A DNA stretch of 64,000 bases from Archivesica marissinica (GCA_014843695.1 CM026404.1:56674608-56738607); one strand, 5' to 3'; positions 48,001-50,313 are shown, numbered from the stretch's first letter. Made by a program: numbers and translations. The notes: generated from the sequence alone by a model not told the origin.

Positions 48001-50313
48001 GGCATTTAAATTACACATCTCCTCTCCTCTCCTCTCCTCTCCTCTCCTCTCCTCTCCTCTCCTCTCCTCTCCTCTCCTCTCCTCTCCTCTCCTCTCCTCT
48101 CCTCTCTCTCCTCCCTCTCCTCTCCTCTCCTCTCCTCTCCTCTCCTCTCCTCTCCTTCCTCTCCTCTCCTCTCCTCCTCCTCTCCTCTCCTCTCCTCTCC
48201 TCTCCTCTCCTCTCCTCTCCTCTCTCTCTCTATATACACATATACAAACGCTGCTTGACCATCGTATGGATATACAATGTAAACATTCTTCATTCATCTT
48301 CCTGGGAAGATAATCACTACTGTACAGACCAAGGGAAGATAATCACTACTGTACAGACCAAGGGAAGATAATCACTACTGTACAGACCATGGGAAGATAA
48401 TCCTACTGTACAAACCATGGGAAGATAATCACTACTGTACAGACCGAGGGAAGATAATCACTACTGTACAGACCGAGGGAAGATAATCACTACTGTACAA
48501 ACCATGGGAAGATAATCACTACTGTACAGACCAAGGGAAGATAATCACTACTGTACAGACCGAGGGAAGATAATCCTACTGTACAAACCATGGGAAGATA
48601 ATCACTACTGTACAGACCAAGGGAAGATAATCACTACTGTACAGACCGAGGGAAGATAATCCTACTGTAGACCATGGGAAGATAATCACTACTGTACAAA
48701 CCAAGGGAAGATAATCATACTGTACAGACCAAGGGAAGATAATCACTACTGTACAAACCAAGGGAAGATAATCATACTGTACAGACTGAGGGAAGATAAT
48801 CACTACTGTACAGACCATGGGAAGATAATCCTACTGTACAAACCAAGGGAAGATAATCATACTGTACAGACCAAGGGAAGATAATCACTACTGTACAAAC
48901 CAAGGGAAGATAATCATACTGTACAGACTGAGGGAAGATAATCACTACTGTACAGACCATGGGAAGATAATCCTACTGTACAAACCAAGGGAAGATAATC
49001 ATACTGTACAGACCAAGGGAAGATAATCACTACTGTACAAACCAAGGGAAGATAATCATACTGTACAGACTGAGGGAAGATAATCACTACTGTACAGACC
49101 ATGGGAAGATAATCCTACTGTACAAACCAAGGGAAGATAATCATACTGTACAGACCAAGGGAAGATAATCACTACTGTACAAACCAAGGGAAGATAATCA
49201 TACTGTACAGACTGAGGGAAGATAATCACTACTGTACAGACCATGGGAAGATAATCATACTGTTTCTACCTGCACAAGGCCTCCTTTTCAGTCTGGGGGA
49301 CACACTACAATATTTACCTAAGTCTAAGACTAACACAGTAGCTATCGCCACAGAAAATGGGCAGGTCAGTGCCAATCAACATTCTAATGTCTTCAAACGT
49401 CCATAACACATCGCGATGGGTCTGACTCCCAATTGGCTGAAAAAGAAATAATTAACCTACCGGTATGAATATTTCAATGTTAATATAATATAATACGCGT
49501 AATTAATATCTAGATGAATCAATAACTCTGTATTTCCACTCTTCTAAAGTATCTGCTTCATTGAAAGTGTGAACATTTTTGTATATTTAACGTCGCTACC
49601 GGTTACCCATTTGAGCGACGGGCAGCTTACCTAACATGTCCGATTAGCGCAGTGGTTAGCGCGCTCGCTTCTCACCAATGCAATTCAGGTTCGATCCTCG
49701 GACTGGGAAGTATGTGAGTTGGTACGGTGGTTGCCAGATCGGACAGGTGGGTTTTCTCCCGGTAATCCGGTTTCCTCCCACATGAATGACCACATATACG
49801 CATTCATCCATGCCAACAAGAGTGATTAATATAAGTTGCTAAAACTTGCTTTGCAATTGTTATAAAATAAATAAAGTTTAAACTTACCTAACAATACCTT
49901 TCATGGGCAGGCTCAAGTGGTTAACGAGTACTTGGTGCACCAACCTCCGTAAGAAACTGCCAACTTTTTTATATAAATAATGGCCTGAGCGGGGCTCGAA
50001 CCCGTGACCATCAGTGATGATAAGTTACAGTGGTCTACAAGTCAGCAACAGTAACCACTCGATCACGGTGACAGACTAACGATGACACGTTAATATTTTT
50101 TTAGTTTCACCATCCGAATAGCAAACAGTATAAAGCATGATCAGACGGCAGTCGTGATGGCAGGTTATGGGTGAACTTGAGAAAACCCTAAAATTTAATG
50201 AGAAAGCATAGAAGCAAACCTTTGGCAAGGGGTCAGGTATAACAGTGTTATCATCAGTGGAAAGTAGTCGTTGATCTATCATAGCAACACCACTCTCCGC
50301 AGAATCACACAAA
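5874..50313 (-). CDS. EDRF1: EDRF1 orthologue, 15 exons, 5' partial (gene span)
   Basis: Erythroid differentiation-related factor 1, a large TPR-type protein. The human protein has been linked to GATA1 activity and globin expression; the invertebrate role is unknown. Coding exons (minus strand, 5' to 3'): 50220-50313, 49318-49436, 45751-46010, 40460-40677, 38544-38669, 37518-37679, 34219-34588, 27864-28061, 27024-27224, 26065-26288, 23153-23305, 18581-18730, 16008-16143, 9799-10021, 5874-6060. All phases agree and the frame is open for 939 codons to TGA. Strong family matches: LWTFEDI..L, NVLTGLDYWLDNLMCNVPE, TKEGHTYWL, KLYDLT, NPFTVPLGMLLYRVA, CGDIRLIL, LNELGVFYM, WELSTTYFNMA.LLQDYAPLS, RAATINHRLASL. 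Human EDRF1 is about 1,240 residues, so roughly the first 290 are missing; they may lie beyond 64000 or in diverged exons. No frameshift or stop was found. Every intron longer than about 3 kb carries tandem arrays or transposons. Confidence 0.93.
6127..6304. mobile_element. TA-flanked MITE (Tc1/mariner or pogo type), complete
   Basis: Terminal inverted repeats CAGTCAAACCTGTGTTA and its inverse TAACACAGGTTTCACTG, flanked by TA on both sides. The inside repeats TATTAAGCAGCCA-like motifs. Related copies lie at 27313 and 45468. Confidence 0.8.
6434..7283. repeat. 21-bp minisatellite, about 40 copies, EDRF1 last intron
   Basis: Unit GATGGYACAACCAAACAGATT (21 bp, given here as its consensus halves GATGGYACAACC and AAACAGATT). 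Seven codons long and stop-free in several frames, which explains the long apparent frames on both strands (MAQPNRL, CHQSVWL, VVPSICL repeats). Not a gene. Confidence 0.95.
7372..7602 (-). mobile_element. tRNA-derived SINE, family D
   Basis: Reads on the minus strand from a tRNA-like head (CCGTGGTCGAATGGTTACGG) through GAAAAAGTTAGCAGTTTC and GGTGTTGTTAGGTAAACTG to a tail near ATAGCCCAAAATGG. It has a duplicated GATCAGTGAT tract in the head. Best full copy of the family is 44428-44695. Confidence 0.8.
7851..8140 (-). mobile_element. V-SINE-type SINE, family A
   Basis: Minus-strand copy: tRNA-like head (TCCAGTGGTTAACACGTTGG and GATCGCAG), central block CAGTCTTTCAGATGGGACTT plus ACCGAGGTCTCGTGTCGG, and tail ACGATAAATAAACG. 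The central block has the V-domain signature shared by V-SINEs of fish and molluscs (the molluscan RUDI group), from memory of that family. Its head has been reiterated in the adjacent array. Confidence 0.85.
8080..8442 (-). repeat. About 102-bp tandem array of the family-A SINE head, roughly 3.5 copies
   Basis: Four successive copies of the tRNA-like head, each with CTCGAACCTGCGATCCC (B box, minus strand) and CAGTCCARCGTG, separated by TATTTATTTTATGTTTCACA. Each unit could act as a pol III promoter on the minus strand. The copies are nearly identical, so the duplication is recent. Confidence 0.85.
8502..8738 (+). mobile_element. tRNA-derived SINE, family B, complete, 13-bp target duplication
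   Basis: tRNA-like head (GATAGCTCAGTGGTAGTGCG; GGAGTTCGAGCCCC), body with AGGCAAGGCATTTAAATTCC and CTCGTGGCGATGGATTCC, end ATTTGTATAAACT. Flanked by the direct repeat AAAAGAATTGTAC at 8489-8501 and 8739-8751. Confidence 0.9.
8983..9185. mobile_element. Short hAT-like MITE, 5-bp duplication
   Basis: Starts CAGGGGCATAGCTTGGC and ends with the inverse-like AGCTATGCCAATG, flanked by GTATT on both sides. Contains GGGGGTCCGGGGGTCATCC, a motif type also seen in the nested element at 57698. Part of the right GTATT overlaps the TTAA of the next MITE, so the duplication is suggestive only. Confidence 0.6.
9189..9428. mobile_element. TTAA-flanked MITE, family 2 (piggyBac-like), complete
   Basis: Ends TTAACCCTTTCCTTCATAGA and TCTATGAGGGAAAGGGTTAA form terminal inverted repeats with TTAA at both ends. 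Non-coding. A second copy at 34789-35636 is split by another MITE. Confidence 0.85.
9452..9672 (+). mobile_element. SINE family B, degenerate
   Basis: Recognisable GAAGTCGTGATAGTGC head, TAGCAAGGGATT and GAGATGGATTCCATCAGGAA body, but many substitutions and small deletions relative to the copy at 8502. Confidence 0.75.
9799..10021 (-). CDS. EDRF1: EDRF1 exon 14
   Basis: Acceptor TTTCAG, donor AG|GTAAGC. Enters in phase 1 and leaves in phase 2. Residues about 804-878 include VKILQQMLQCLADCQESLRC and TNIIEERLQFVLQQLIKNI, predicted helical, matching the human segment with ESRLSFLLLQSIKLL. Confidence 0.88.
10136..10337 (-). mobile_element. SINE family B
   Basis: Minus-strand copy from AGTTTATACAAATTTATT (3' end) to GCGCTATCACGAC (head). 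The head is shortened between the B box and A box. Confidence 0.85.
10489..12706. repeat. 14-bp minisatellite, about 158 copies, intron 13
   Basis: Unit AACCCAACAGTAGT, with a GC-variant (CCCAGCAG) and short forms (GTAACCTAGTAACCC, CCCAAGTAACCC). The stretch 10905-11095 is ragged (CAGTATAACCCACAG, AATAGACCC and similar), either local decay or poor consensus. It contains TAACCC once per unit but not the telomeric hexamer in tandem. Confidence 0.95.
12707..13203. other. AT-rich intronic sequence, nothing recognised
   Basis: No terminal repeats, tRNA boxes or coding similarity seen. Confidence 0.4.
13204..13437. mobile_element. TTAA MITE family 1, right end eroded
   Basis: Begins TTAACTCTTTCAACACCAAG and contains the full hairpin (GTGCAGATCCTGATGAGACG and its partner). 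The right end breaks into a poly(A) run after GTGGTGTTA. Confidence 0.8.
13487..13690 (-). mobile_element. Degenerate SINE-like repeat, family G
   Basis: Shares CAGTATTTCAGAC, GGTGGAACCAC and AGCAAGCCGGCT with 26395-26575 and 33862-34077. On the minus strand it has a tRNA-like segment ending GGGTTCAAATCC. Old and diverged. Confidence 0.45.
14216..14465 (-). mobile_element. tRNA-derived SINE, family C, full length
   Basis: Minus strand: head CGATTAGCGCAGTGGTTAGC with B box GGGTTCGATCCTCGG, body with CGCCAGATTGGACAGG and GGTTTCCTCC, tail GCTTCGCAATCGTTG then a TAAATAAA-type end. Other copies: 15803, 40760, 46104 and 49637. Confidence 0.85.
14701..15154 (-). mobile_element. SINE family B interrupted by its own minisatellite
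   Basis: The 3' end (AGTTTATACAAATTTATTTT, minus orientation) and the head (CGCGAACACGCTACCACTGAG) are present. The middle segment GAGAAGAGGCAATGTGGAA of the family consensus has become a 17-bp array. Confidence 0.85.
14725..15066. repeat. 17-bp minisatellite inside SINE B, about 20 copies
   Basis: Unit GAGGCAATGTTGGAGAA with variants TTTGAG and GGAAATG. The unit equals the SINE-B sequence at this point, so it arose from the host SINE. Stop-free frames on both strands are artefacts. Confidence 0.95.
15328..15525. mobile_element. TTAA MITE family 1, truncated
   Basis: Starts TTAACCCATTCAACACCAAG and keeps the hairpin, but stops at CACTTTTTGTAAG where the 23-bp array begins. The right terminal repeat is missing. 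Confidence 0.8.
15526..15805. repeat. 23-bp minisatellite, about 12 copies
   Basis: Unit core GATCCCTTATGTAAATATGT (plus ACA). Bridges a truncated MITE and a truncated SINE C; the joints share AGATC. Confidence 0.95.
15803..15950 (+). mobile_element. SINE family C, 5'-truncated
   Basis: Begins at ATCGGACAGGTGGGTTTTC without the tRNA head and ends in TAAAATAAATAAAGTTT. Confidence 0.85.
16008..16143 (-). CDS. EDRF1: EDRF1 exon 13
   Basis: Acceptor ATGCAG, donor G|GTAAGC; phase 0 in, 1 out. Residues about 759-803: RRKHLRQLSEKHYVRAFKLY then FLRAQLEYIALLEQ, matching the human HLRKQHR...LHYSKAAKLF...LLRVQLERVAFAE segment (a TPR-like helix pair). Confidence 0.92.
16237..16485 (-). mobile_element. 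SINE family A, truncated in the head
   Basis: From TGTGTTTTACGTTTATTTAT through TCTCGTGTCGGTGC (minus) to GGGATCGAACCTGCGATCCC. The A-box half of the head is missing. Confidence 0.85.
16664..17261. repeat. Four-copy tandem duplication (about 130-155 bp) with an A/C-only block
   Basis: ACGGTACTTACKATTTAAAA, GCAATTATAACCGCTG and TTCTTAACCCTTTCAACCCC recur at about 16666, 16820, 17035 and 17165. Each copy carries the end of a family-1 MITE. Copy three is shortened, and 16946-17035 consists only of A and C (CAACAACAACAAAAAA, CACCCACC and similar), as does 17096-17115. This may be a consensus error. Confidence 0.8.
17262..17507. mobile_element. TTAA MITE family 1, inverted, complete
   Basis: TTAACCCTTTCAACCCCA at the left and TTGAATGGGTTAA at the right, with the hairpin GAGCCGGCTCATGACGAGCC between. 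Its left end was copied into the neighbouring tandem duplication. Confidence 0.85.
17637..17975 (-). mobile_element. SINE family B with a 120-bp insertion
   Basis: 3' end AGTTTATACAAACTCATTTT, then GAGACCTCATTCCTGATGGA. An unrelated segment at about 17715-17834 follows, then the rest of the SINE from GAGGGAGAGAGAACAGG to the head at CGCTATCAGGACTTCC. Confidence 0.75.
18047..18280 (+). mobile_element. SINE family A, 5'-truncated, 12-bp target duplication
   Basis: Starts inside the B box (GTTCGATCCCCCGTCTGACC) and ends GTAAAACACAC. Flanked by AATCACTAAAGA at 18035-18046 and 18281-18292, so the truncation happened at insertion. Confidence 0.88.
18581..18730 (-). CDS. EDRF1: EDRF1 exon 12
   Basis: Acceptor ATACAG, donor GAG|GTAAGT; phase 0 both sides. 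Residues about 709-758: NEIANLMDNSLKYC, QPMYQFRAATINHRLASLFH, nearly collinear with human MMKSLKYC...QPLCQYRAATIHHRLASMYH. Confidence 0.95.
18969..19260 (+). mobile_element. SINE family A, complete, 12-bp target duplication
   Basis: Head ACAGACGGATCTGTATTCCA, B box AGGTTCGATTCCC, V-type core and CGTAAAACACAA tail. Flanked by TTGTRAGCTATG (one mismatch) at 18957-18968 and 19261-19272. Confidence 0.85.
19733..22566. repeat. 14-bp minisatellite with 11-12-bp variants, about 205 copies
   Basis: Units TTAGCCAAGAGTTG, TTAGCCAAGAGATG, TCAGCCCAGAG and TTAGCCGAGATG are interspersed without a strict higher-order pattern, although blocks such as 20641-20760 and 20765-20890 recur. Lies in EDRF1 intron 11. 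Mixed unit lengths keep frames closed. Confidence 0.95.
22859..22889. mobile_element. TTAA MITE family 1, terminal fragment
   Basis: Only the right end remains: GAGGTCTGTGGTGTTGAAAG followed by GGTTAA. Confidence 0.7.
22983..23001. repeat. (AT)n microsatellite
   Basis: About nine AT dinucleotides. Confidence 0.9.
23153..23305 (-). CDS. EDRF1: EDRF1 exon 11
   Basis: Acceptor GCACAG, donor GAG|GTAAGC; phase 0 both sides. Residues about 658-708: AIDEYKRALTLG, then IRWELSTTYFNMASLLQDYA, one of the most conserved EDRF1 segments (human VNWELSTTYFTMATLQQDYA); TPR-like. Confidence 0.96.
23718..24055. repeat. 39-bp minisatellite, about 8.5 copies
   Basis: Units contain TATATATCTTTCTTCCACTT and ATGGTGATATATTTATAC; the copies are almost identical. 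Thirteen codons long, so one plus-strand frame stays open (LPLMVIYLYLYIF). Confidence 0.95.
24075..24519 (-). pseudogene. LINE C-terminal remnant
   Basis: A minus-strand frame ending at 24342 reads DRQNRLCKLCSQNMVESEFH, FMLCCPLYKFIRSKYL. The CxxC...E.EFHF.L.CP.Y...R pattern is typical of the C-terminus of non-LTR retrotransposon polyproteins. Its 3' non-coding part seems to extend to about 24075. The 5' side is cut off by the 48-bp array. Confidence 0.75.
24520..25990. repeat. 48-bp array changing to a 60-bp array, about 17 and 11 copies
   Basis: Units contain GACAGCTTGTTGTGGTRA, GGAATGTTCAACCC and TGGCTACGGTCAT. From about 25380 each unit gains ACCCTGGTTGGGATC after GGCTACG (the insert is also present once at 25217). 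The lengths are multiples of three, giving open frames on both strands (MTACCGKWNVQPLATV; SQGLNIPFTTTSCHDR). Array, not gene. Confidence 0.95.
26065..26288 (-). CDS. EDRF1: EDRF1 exon 10
   Basis: Acceptor TTGTAG (phase 1), donor ATG|GTAAGT (phase 0). Residues about 583-657: SKPSQEMMTLWVKGRQTF, FEEIKDIANQALLHCNYGRL, MRLCATAY, EFSAKERHYFQM, matching human FESIEDATNAALLLCNTGRL and REFSPEEGLYY. An alternative acceptor 14 nt downstream (CACAAG) is out of phase by the insert length and less likely. Confidence 0.93.
26395..26575 (-). mobile_element. Degenerate SINE-like repeat, family G
   Basis: Shares GGGTAGAACCACCGA, CAAGCCAGCTGGATAG and CTCTCCAGCT with 33862-34077. Confidence 0.5.
26903..26998 (+). 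mobile_element. SINE family A, 3' fragment
   Basis: Only the last third: ATCCTCCAAAAATCTAAAAT to AACGTAAAACACACA. Confidence 0.85.
27024..27224 (-). CDS. EDRF1: EDRF1 exon 9
   Basis: Acceptor CTTGCAG, donor G|GTAGGA; phase 1 both sides. Residues about 516-582: EYESLFTMTTCLADG, KRKGNALNELGVFYMQSAQK, matching human RMGNIRNEIGVFYMNQAAAL. Confidence 0.93.
27313..27472. mobile_element. TA-flanked MITE, second copy
   Basis: Same family as 6127: CAGTCAAACCTGTGTTAGTG at the left, GTAAGACTG at the right (a degraded partner), TA on both sides, TATTAAGCAGCCA motifs inside. Confidence 0.75.
27541..27860. repeat. 59-bp array repeating the EDRF1 exon 8 donor junction, about 5.4 copies
   Basis: Each unit, read on the minus strand, contains GGAATTGKTTGGTGAGTACT, that is an exon-end-like stretch followed by GTGAGT, then TTGATTGAAGGGAG. 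The genuine junction at 27864 has the same GTGAGTACTTGATTGAA. The array therefore begins at, and is made from, the exon 8/intron 8 boundary. Confidence 0.92.
27864..28061 (-). CDS. EDRF1: EDRF1 exon 8
   Basis: Acceptor TTGTAG, donor TTTTG|GTGAGT; phase 1 both sides. Residues about 450-515: DAMKTVMPNKAREN, NLLGVCGDIRLILTKSQP, matching human QYLTLCGDIQLMLAQN. Its donor junction is tandemly copied in the intron. Confidence 0.92.
28062..28414. other. Intronic sequence, nothing recognised
   Basis: No repeat ends, tRNA boxes or coding similarity seen. Confidence 0.35.
28425..28605 (-). mobile_element. SINE family B, head-truncated, 10-bp target duplication
   Basis: 3' end AGTTTATACAAATTTATTTT, truncated inside the B box at GGGCTCGAACTCC. 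Flanked by GGCTGTAATT at 28415-28424 and 28606-28615. Confidence 0.88.
28616..29756. other. Intronic sequence without recognised gene
   Basis: Contains AAAGGGCCATAACTCTGG at 29458, a motif I associate with dispersed repeats in bivalves (recollection, not checked). No terminal repeats or supported frame found. Confidence 0.35.
29775..33688. repeat. 61-bp minisatellite, about 64 copies, with higher-order duplications
   Basis: Units contain AAGTACATTTGTATATATGG, GTGTATAGCAGTGG and TCCGCAGTGGATGTAAGG. A rare variant (GTACCGGGTAAGCGC) recurs at about 30934, 31551 and 32046, marking larger duplicated blocks of 617 and 495 bp. At 61 bp the frame rotates, so stop-free runs of three units translate as different frames of the same repeat. 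Confidence 0.95.
33862..34077 (-). mobile_element. Degenerate SINE-like repeat, family G
   Basis: Longest copy: CTCTCCAGCTATC, GCAGTATTGCTGACA, GGGTAGAACCACCGA, GCAAGCCAGCTGGATAG, ending GTGATTTGAAGTC. Confidence 0.5.
34219..34588 (-). CDS. EDRF1: EDRF1 exon 7
   Basis: Acceptor TTTCAG, donor TTTG|GTAAGC; phase 0 in, 1 out. Residues about 327-449. Includes a low-conservation middle (RSPTTHSRRPTVGGEGQRSD) and a helical end (KLSKGLLLRKAALTFAAIT; SFKYLKLAMYCF) matching the human MKLQLILKSSKAYYVLS...ALRYIKLALQ TPR-like pair. Confidence 0.92.
34672..34788. repeat. Direct duplication of about 115 bp, second copy split by a MITE
   Basis: The stretch ATCCACACACTTTAACTACG to GGACAGGAAAGATCTTATTG recurs from 34775 and, after the MITE, from 35633 to 35731. 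The pair shows the empty and filled insertion site side by side. Confidence 0.85.
34789..35636. mobile_element. TTAA MITE family 2, inverted, interrupted by another MITE
   Basis: Outer ends TTAACCCTTTCCCTCATAGA and TCTATGAAGGAAAGGGTTAA. The interior matches the intact copy at 9189 until CGACATACATT, and resumes at CAATGTAGTAGCC after the nested element. Confidence 0.88.
34848..35450. mobile_element. Nested TTAA-flanked element, 603 bp
   Basis: Starts AGCAGCATTACATCGTA and ends TACGATGTATTGCTG, flanked by TTAA at 34844-34847 and 35451-35454. Non-coding as far as I can see. It interrupts the family-2 MITE. Confidence 0.85.
35757..35995. mobile_element. TTAA MITE family 3, complete
   Basis: Ends TTAACCCATTTCATTCTG and CAGAATGAAATGGGTTAA. 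The interior holds a near-perfect hairpin (ACATAGATCCTGATCAG and CTGATCAGGATCTATGT) and a second, weaker one (AGAGCCTGATCAGACGGC). A diverged fragment lies at about 50093-50160. Confidence 0.88.
36236..37195. repeat. 53-bp minisatellite, about 18 copies, intron 6
   Basis: Units contain CTGGACTGACCCAATTAATA, CATATAACTC and CTACACAGCATAGGTAAC. Not a multiple of three, no long frames. Confidence 0.95.
37208..37520. repeat. 52-bp array repeating the EDRF1 exon 6 donor junction, about 6 copies
   Basis: Each unit holds GGGCCTTACCCAATGTATAC, whose minus strand is GTATACATTGGGTAAGGCCC; the true exon 6 end reads GTATACATAGGGTAAGGCCC. The array thus repeats the 3' end of the exon plus GTAAGG and about 35 nt of intron. 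Confidence 0.92.
37518..37679 (-). CDS. EDRF1: EDRF1 exon 6
   Basis: Acceptor TTTCAG, donor AGG|GTAAGG; phase 0 both sides. Residues about 273-326, acidic then helical: EFEESNVDEKSN, RLKPFNETAEERCQEAVKCI, matching human CHDTEERCRLVLSYVLEG. Its last bases and donor are part of the neighbouring 52-bp array. Confidence 0.9.
37782..37833 (-). mobile_element. SINE family B, 3' fragment
   Basis: AGTTTATACAAATTTATTTA to GCTCGATTGCGAAA only. Confidence 0.75.
37873..38238. mobile_element. Two SINE-A copies head to head (inverted pair)
   Basis: Plus copy 37873-38079 (complete head to ACTATCCTCT) is followed by a minus copy 38094-38238 (TCATTTTAGATTTTTGG to TGAAAGACTG). Arms of about 117 nt (37963-38079 against 38122-38238) can pair around a 42-nt loop. 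Confidence 0.88.
38544..38669 (-). CDS. EDRF1: EDRF1 exon 5
   Basis: Acceptor CTGCAG, donor CAG|GTAACT; phase 0 both sides. Residues about 231-272: VCTSASYLLSDVYVPDSSLD then a Ser/Glu/Asp-rich run (SNSSSEENSDDESG), as in the acidic region of human EDRF1 after SANYMLSELF. Confidence 0.92.
38764..38846 (-). mobile_element. SINE family B fragment
   Basis: ACAAATTTATTTTAGCTCGC followed by CATTTCTGATGGAATCCCTC; the rest is replaced by the 47-bp array. Confidence 0.7.
38850..40127. repeat. 47-bp minisatellite, about 27 copies, intron 4
   Basis: Units contain TCCCTGACTAATGCCCCCCA, GTCATACTCAACATTG and ACATACAACTG. Variation in the C-run (4 to 8) and loss of GACTA in some units. It begins at the broken end of a SINE-B fragment. 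Confidence 0.95.
40345..40403 (-). mobile_element. SINE family D, 3' fragment
   Basis: TTGGGTTTTACGTCTGCATG to GGCTATATCGCCAGGGGCGA, the tail end of family D. Confidence 0.6.
40460..40677 (-). CDS. EDRF1: EDRF1 exon 4
   Basis: Acceptor TTTAG, donor CAG|GTAACC; phase 1 in, 0 out. Residues about 158-230: TNDDVVKLYDLTAV, NPFTVPLGMLLYRVARNMW, IRTLLENCLCLLDEKKHSQ, matching human DIVKLYDLTTL, NPFTMPVAILLYKVACNM and IRTLLLNCLKLLDKSRHPQ. Confidence 0.96.
40760..40966 (-). mobile_element. SINE family C, head-truncated
   Basis: ACGATTGCGAAGCAAGTTCT through AACCTGGGTTGCATTGGTGA; the A-box end is replaced by the 107-bp array. Confidence 0.85.
40967..42690. repeat. 107-bp tandem array, about 16 copies
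   Basis: Units contain GCTGTTCCCTAATGTGTTGT, CGTTACAGGTGTGCATGG, AAGCTCTACGGTATACTAGA and GATGCTTGTTGACTCAG. Units are more than 95% alike by eye, with GGGG/AGGA and GTATAC/GTGTAC variants that suggest block duplications. Flanked by truncated mobile elements on both sides. Confidence 0.95.
42689..43262 (+). pseudogene. LINE 3' end: reverse-transcriptase C-terminus, 3' UTR and (TAA)n tail
   Basis: Plus-strand frame to 42977: LYANTYKALNGEAPIYMRNL, TYGDRSFMTAAPKLWNSLPS, SFKKALKTHLFKCSY, then TAA. This is the standard C-terminus of CR1/L2-like non-LTR elements (TYGDR.F..AAP.LWN.LP; LKTHLF). The 3' UTR ends GAGCGCTATATAAGTTTGGT and a (TAA)n tract, as in that group. 5' truncated at the 107-bp array. 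Confidence 0.88.
43263..43756. other. Intronic sequence, possibly old SINE-like remnant
   Basis: 43512-43700 weakly resembles family G (AGGATTACTTCACACTTGGG, AAAACCACAAACCACC). Otherwise nothing recognised. Confidence 0.3.
43757..44119 (+). mobile_element. SINE family A, complete, with a partial tandem copy
   Basis: Full copy 43757-44043 (head AGACAGGTCTGTAGTCCAGT to ACGTAAAACACACA), followed by an internally deleted second copy 44044-44119 (GGGACTTTTAACCGAGGTCT joined to ACGATAAATAAACG). Confidence 0.88.
44225..44413. mobile_element. TA-flanked MITE (pogo-like ends)
   Basis: CAGTCTACATCCGATATGTT at the left and, inverted, CAGTCTACACCCGTTATGTT at the right, with TA on both sides. Non-coding. 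Confidence 0.8.
44428..44695 (+). mobile_element. SINE family D, full length
   Basis: Head CGCCTCCGTGGTCGAGTGGT with B box AGGTTCGAGCCCCGC, body GAAAAAGTTGGCAGTTTCTT and GCCTGCCCAGGAAAGG, end CTCGAAATATAAATAAA. A long intron-like spacer between anticodon arm and B box (CCTATCATCACTGATGG) is typical of this family here. Confidence 0.85.
45029..45256 (+). mobile_element. SINE family A, 5'-truncated, 10-bp target duplication
   Basis: Starts GTAATCCAGGGATCGCAGG; flanked by GGAAAGCATG at 45019-45028 and 45257-45266. Lacks about 25 nt around CTCATATGGGCAACCGG. Confidence 0.88.
45330..45726 (-). mobile_element. SINE family D (fused to a SINE-A tail fragment) split by a TA-type MITE
   Basis: TTTATTTAATGTCGCTACCG is an A-type tail, joined to GGGCAGTTTACCTAACAACA of family D. 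The D copy stops at CTTTTTGCAG (45467) and resumes at GTGGGGCTCGAACCTGTG (45637). Confidence 0.75.
45468..45628. mobile_element. TA-type MITE, third copy, inside a SINE
   Basis: CACCTCTATTAAGCAGCCAA and GACTGGCTGCTTAAGACAGG align with the family at 6127 and 27313. Both ends are eroded. Confidence 0.75.
45751..46010 (-). CDS. EDRF1: EDRF1 exon 3
   Basis: Acceptor TTGTACAG (phase 2 in), donor AAAG|GTGCGT (phase 1 out). Residues about 71-157 contain the diagnostic EDRF1 block: NVLTGLDYWLDNLMCNVPEV, MCFHIDGIVQKYEIVKTEDI, DIAKNILSFLKNNATKEGHT, YWLYK. Human EDRF1 has the same block with few changes. Confidence 0.97.
46104..46975 (-). mobile_element. SINE family C interrupted by a 56-bp array
   Basis: Tail TTTATTTCCTTTACAACGAT at the left; after the array the copy resumes at AACGATTGTGAAACAAAC and runs through TCTCGTTGGCGCGGATGAAA to a decayed head near 46975. 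Confidence 0.82.
46117..46803. repeat. 56-bp array inside SINE C, about 12 copies
   Basis: Units contain CAACGATTGCTCGCCCATAT, GGTTCGCCGGAGGCGAGG and TAAATAAGCTCAATCAT. The CAACGATTG end of the unit is the SINE-C tail sequence. GCTCGCC and GGCGAGG form a short palindrome in each unit. Confidence 0.95.
47095..47668. repeat. 35-bp minisatellite, about 16 copies
   Basis: Units: ATACAATACAATACATGTAC, AATAGAGACAGAATT. Nearly identical copies. Confidence 0.95.
47911..48236 (+). mobile_element. SINE family B carrying a (CTCTC)n expansion
   Basis: Head GGAAGTCGTGATAGCGC to GGCAAGGCATTTAAATTACA, then the microsatellite replaces the rest of the body. Confidence 0.85.
48018..48236. repeat. (CCTCT)n microsatellite, about 42 units
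   Basis: Pure pyrimidine on the plus strand with few interruptions (48104-48114, 48152, 48174-48180), ending in (CT)n. The minus strand GGAGA runs give the glutamate/arginine open frames, which are not genes. Confidence 0.95.
48302..49262. repeat. 29-bp minisatellite with a 142-bp higher-order unit
   Basis: Basic unit: GGGAAGATAATCACTACTGT plus ACAGACCAA, with CATACTG and CCTACTG variants. From about 48772 a block of five units repeats every 142 bp (at 48772, 48914 and 49056). Confidence 0.95.
49318..49436 (-). CDS. EDRF1: EDRF1 exon 2 of this model
   Basis: Acceptor TTTTTCAG, donor AG|GTAAAT; phase 0 in, 2 out. Residues about 32-71: THRDVLWTFEDIRMLIGTDL, PIFCGDSYCVSLRL, matching human RNILWTFEDIHMLVGSNMPIFGGG and VSLRL. 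Confidence 0.95.
49588..50075 (-). mobile_element. SINE family D (with A-type tail fragment) hosting a SINE C
   Basis: Left part 49588-49636 (ACGTCGCTACCGGTTACCCA, GGGCAGCTTACC), right part 49883-50075 (TTCATGGGCAGGCTCAAGTG to ACCACTCGATCACGGTGAC). Confidence 0.82.
49637..49882 (+). mobile_element. SINE family C, complete, inserted in SINE D
   Basis: TGTCCGATTAGCGCAGTGGT to AAATAAAGTTTAAA. Flanked by the 11-bp direct repeat CTTACCTAACA at 49626-49636 and 49883-49893, both copies belonging to the interrupted SINE D. Confidence 0.92.
50220..50313 (-). CDS. EDRF1: EDRF1 exon 1 of this model (first recognised)
   Basis: Acceptor GATTTCAG (one leading T completes a codon from an unseen upstream exon), donor AAG|GTTTGC, a weaker 5' site. 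Encodes LCDSAESGVAMIDQRLLSTD, DNTVIPDPLPK. Similarity to the human EQNLTTLFNDGEN region is modest, but phase fits the next exon exactly. Confidence 0.7.

Noticed and set aside
47977..48297. Glu/Arg-rich minus-strand proteins
   Set aside because: Translation of the (GGAGA)n strand of a microsatellite inside a SINE.
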